From an uncultured Rubrobacteraceae bacterium (GTDB lineage Bacteria; Actinomycetota; Rubrobacteria; Rubrobacterales; Rubrobacteraceae), in the NCBI GenBank assembly GCA_902806055.1, contig CADCVD010000061.1:1-39648 (forward strand): 39,648 bases of DNA, read 5' to 3'. The position numbers and the translations under genes are program-made. Every line of letters starts with the position of its first letter. Positions within the stretch are counted from its first letter, which is position 1. The notes under the pieces are model-generated. The model did no database searches, was not told where the DNA came from, and saw nothing but the letters and a program-made list of their open reading frames with translations. Positions 39,361 to 39,648 of this stretch are shown here, one piece after another.

Positions 39361-39648
39361 TTAAGGCGTGGTGTTCTCCTCCGCCGACTGTTGTTGCTCC
39401 TCGAGACGTTCGGCCGCCTCGCGCAGAAGGCTTATGAGCTCCTCGTCGCTCAGGTCGTTCTGGGAGGGTGTGTCGCTGGAGGCGCCCTCGCTATCGGGGG
39501 CTGCGGGAGCTTCCCCGTCTCCTTCGGCGCTCGCACCCTCCCCGCCTTGCGGGGTTGCGCCCGGAACGTCTTCGCCCCTGGCGAACGCGATGGCCTCTTC
39601 GTAGGTTTCTAGGCCAATTACTGTGCCGTCGCGCGAGTCTACGAAGGC
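39361..39648 (-). CDS. C-terminal part of an acidic protein, cut by the window edge
   Basis: Ninety-five codons and a TAA, open to the window end. The first 26 residues seen (AFVDSRDGTVIGLETYEEAI onwards) look like a folded domain with a DGTVIGLETYEEA turn; the rest is a low-complexity Gly/Ala/Glu/Ser/Pro linker ending in a helix (DLSDEELISLLREAAERLEE). The gene starts outside the window. No family is recognised. Confidence 0.7.
   Translation of the reverse strand, partial: AFVDSRDGTVIGLETYEEAIAFARGEDVPGATPQGGEGASAEGDGEAPAAPDSEGASSDTPSQNDLSDEELISLLREAAERLEEQQQSAEENTTP

Overview
This window looks like a chromosomal segment of a high-GC actinobacterium, most plausibly Rubrobacter or a relative. 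The reasons are a manganese catalase, a GH63 hydrolase of the mannosyl/glucosylglycerate type known from Rubrobacter, many GTG and TTG starts behind strong AGGAGG-type ribosome sites, and an ECF sigma/zinc anti-sigma pair. The taxon is inferred from gene content only. I saw no rRNA, tRNA, CRISPR array or intact transposase.

Layout. 1-1942: gene-poor stretch with small genes (coiled-coil protein coupled to RNase HI, a one-TM peptide, a 50-aa zinc ribbon). 2166-3655: manganese catalase without a normal start, divergent from an XRE-cupin regulator. 3738-3892: first 51 codons of a flavin reductase gene that stops abruptly. 3893-24883: a 21-kb block with a membrane protein, ECF sigma and anti-sigma, a MerA-like disulfide reductase with a VTT membrane protein, an ABC importer whose ATPase is separated from its permeases by a CDP-alcohol phosphotransferase and a second VTT protein, two YdjM-like hydrolases, a SelD-type FAD oxidoreductase, OsmC, the GH63 hydrolase, a SenB/TIGR04348 glycosyltransferase, an NrtS-DsrE fusion, three small membrane proteins and an intact flavin reductase paralogue. 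24884-25328: the remaining part of the interrupted flavin reductase. 25435-30328: DMT transporter, cupin and a heterodimeric ABC exporter. 30639-39095: cell-envelope region with two LtaS-like phosphoglycerol transferases, a FemAB-like and a GNAT protein, and a polytopic GT-C-like protein. The window ends inside a minus-strand gene.

The main discovery is the split flavin reductase. The pieces at 3738-3892 and 24884-25328 join in frame across a shared GCAA into a full 199-aa protein colinear with the intact 203-aa paralogue at 24101-24712, so 20,991 bp sits inside one gene. Circularising the block at the same GCAA also joins, in frame, two minus-strand fragments; the left one resembles the C-terminal region of a serine recombinase. 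This suggests an integrated element whose attP lay inside its own recombinase gene and which carries a paralogue of the gene it destroys. The recombinase catalytic domain is absent, so the element would be defunct. The family assignment is from memory of motifs, not from a search.

Other points of interest are the NrtS-DsrE fusion behind a 17-codon minicistron, the catalase that lost its initiation region, the SenB-like enzyme without visible SenA/SenC partners, and the two LtaS-like enzymes that differ at the predicted nucleophile.
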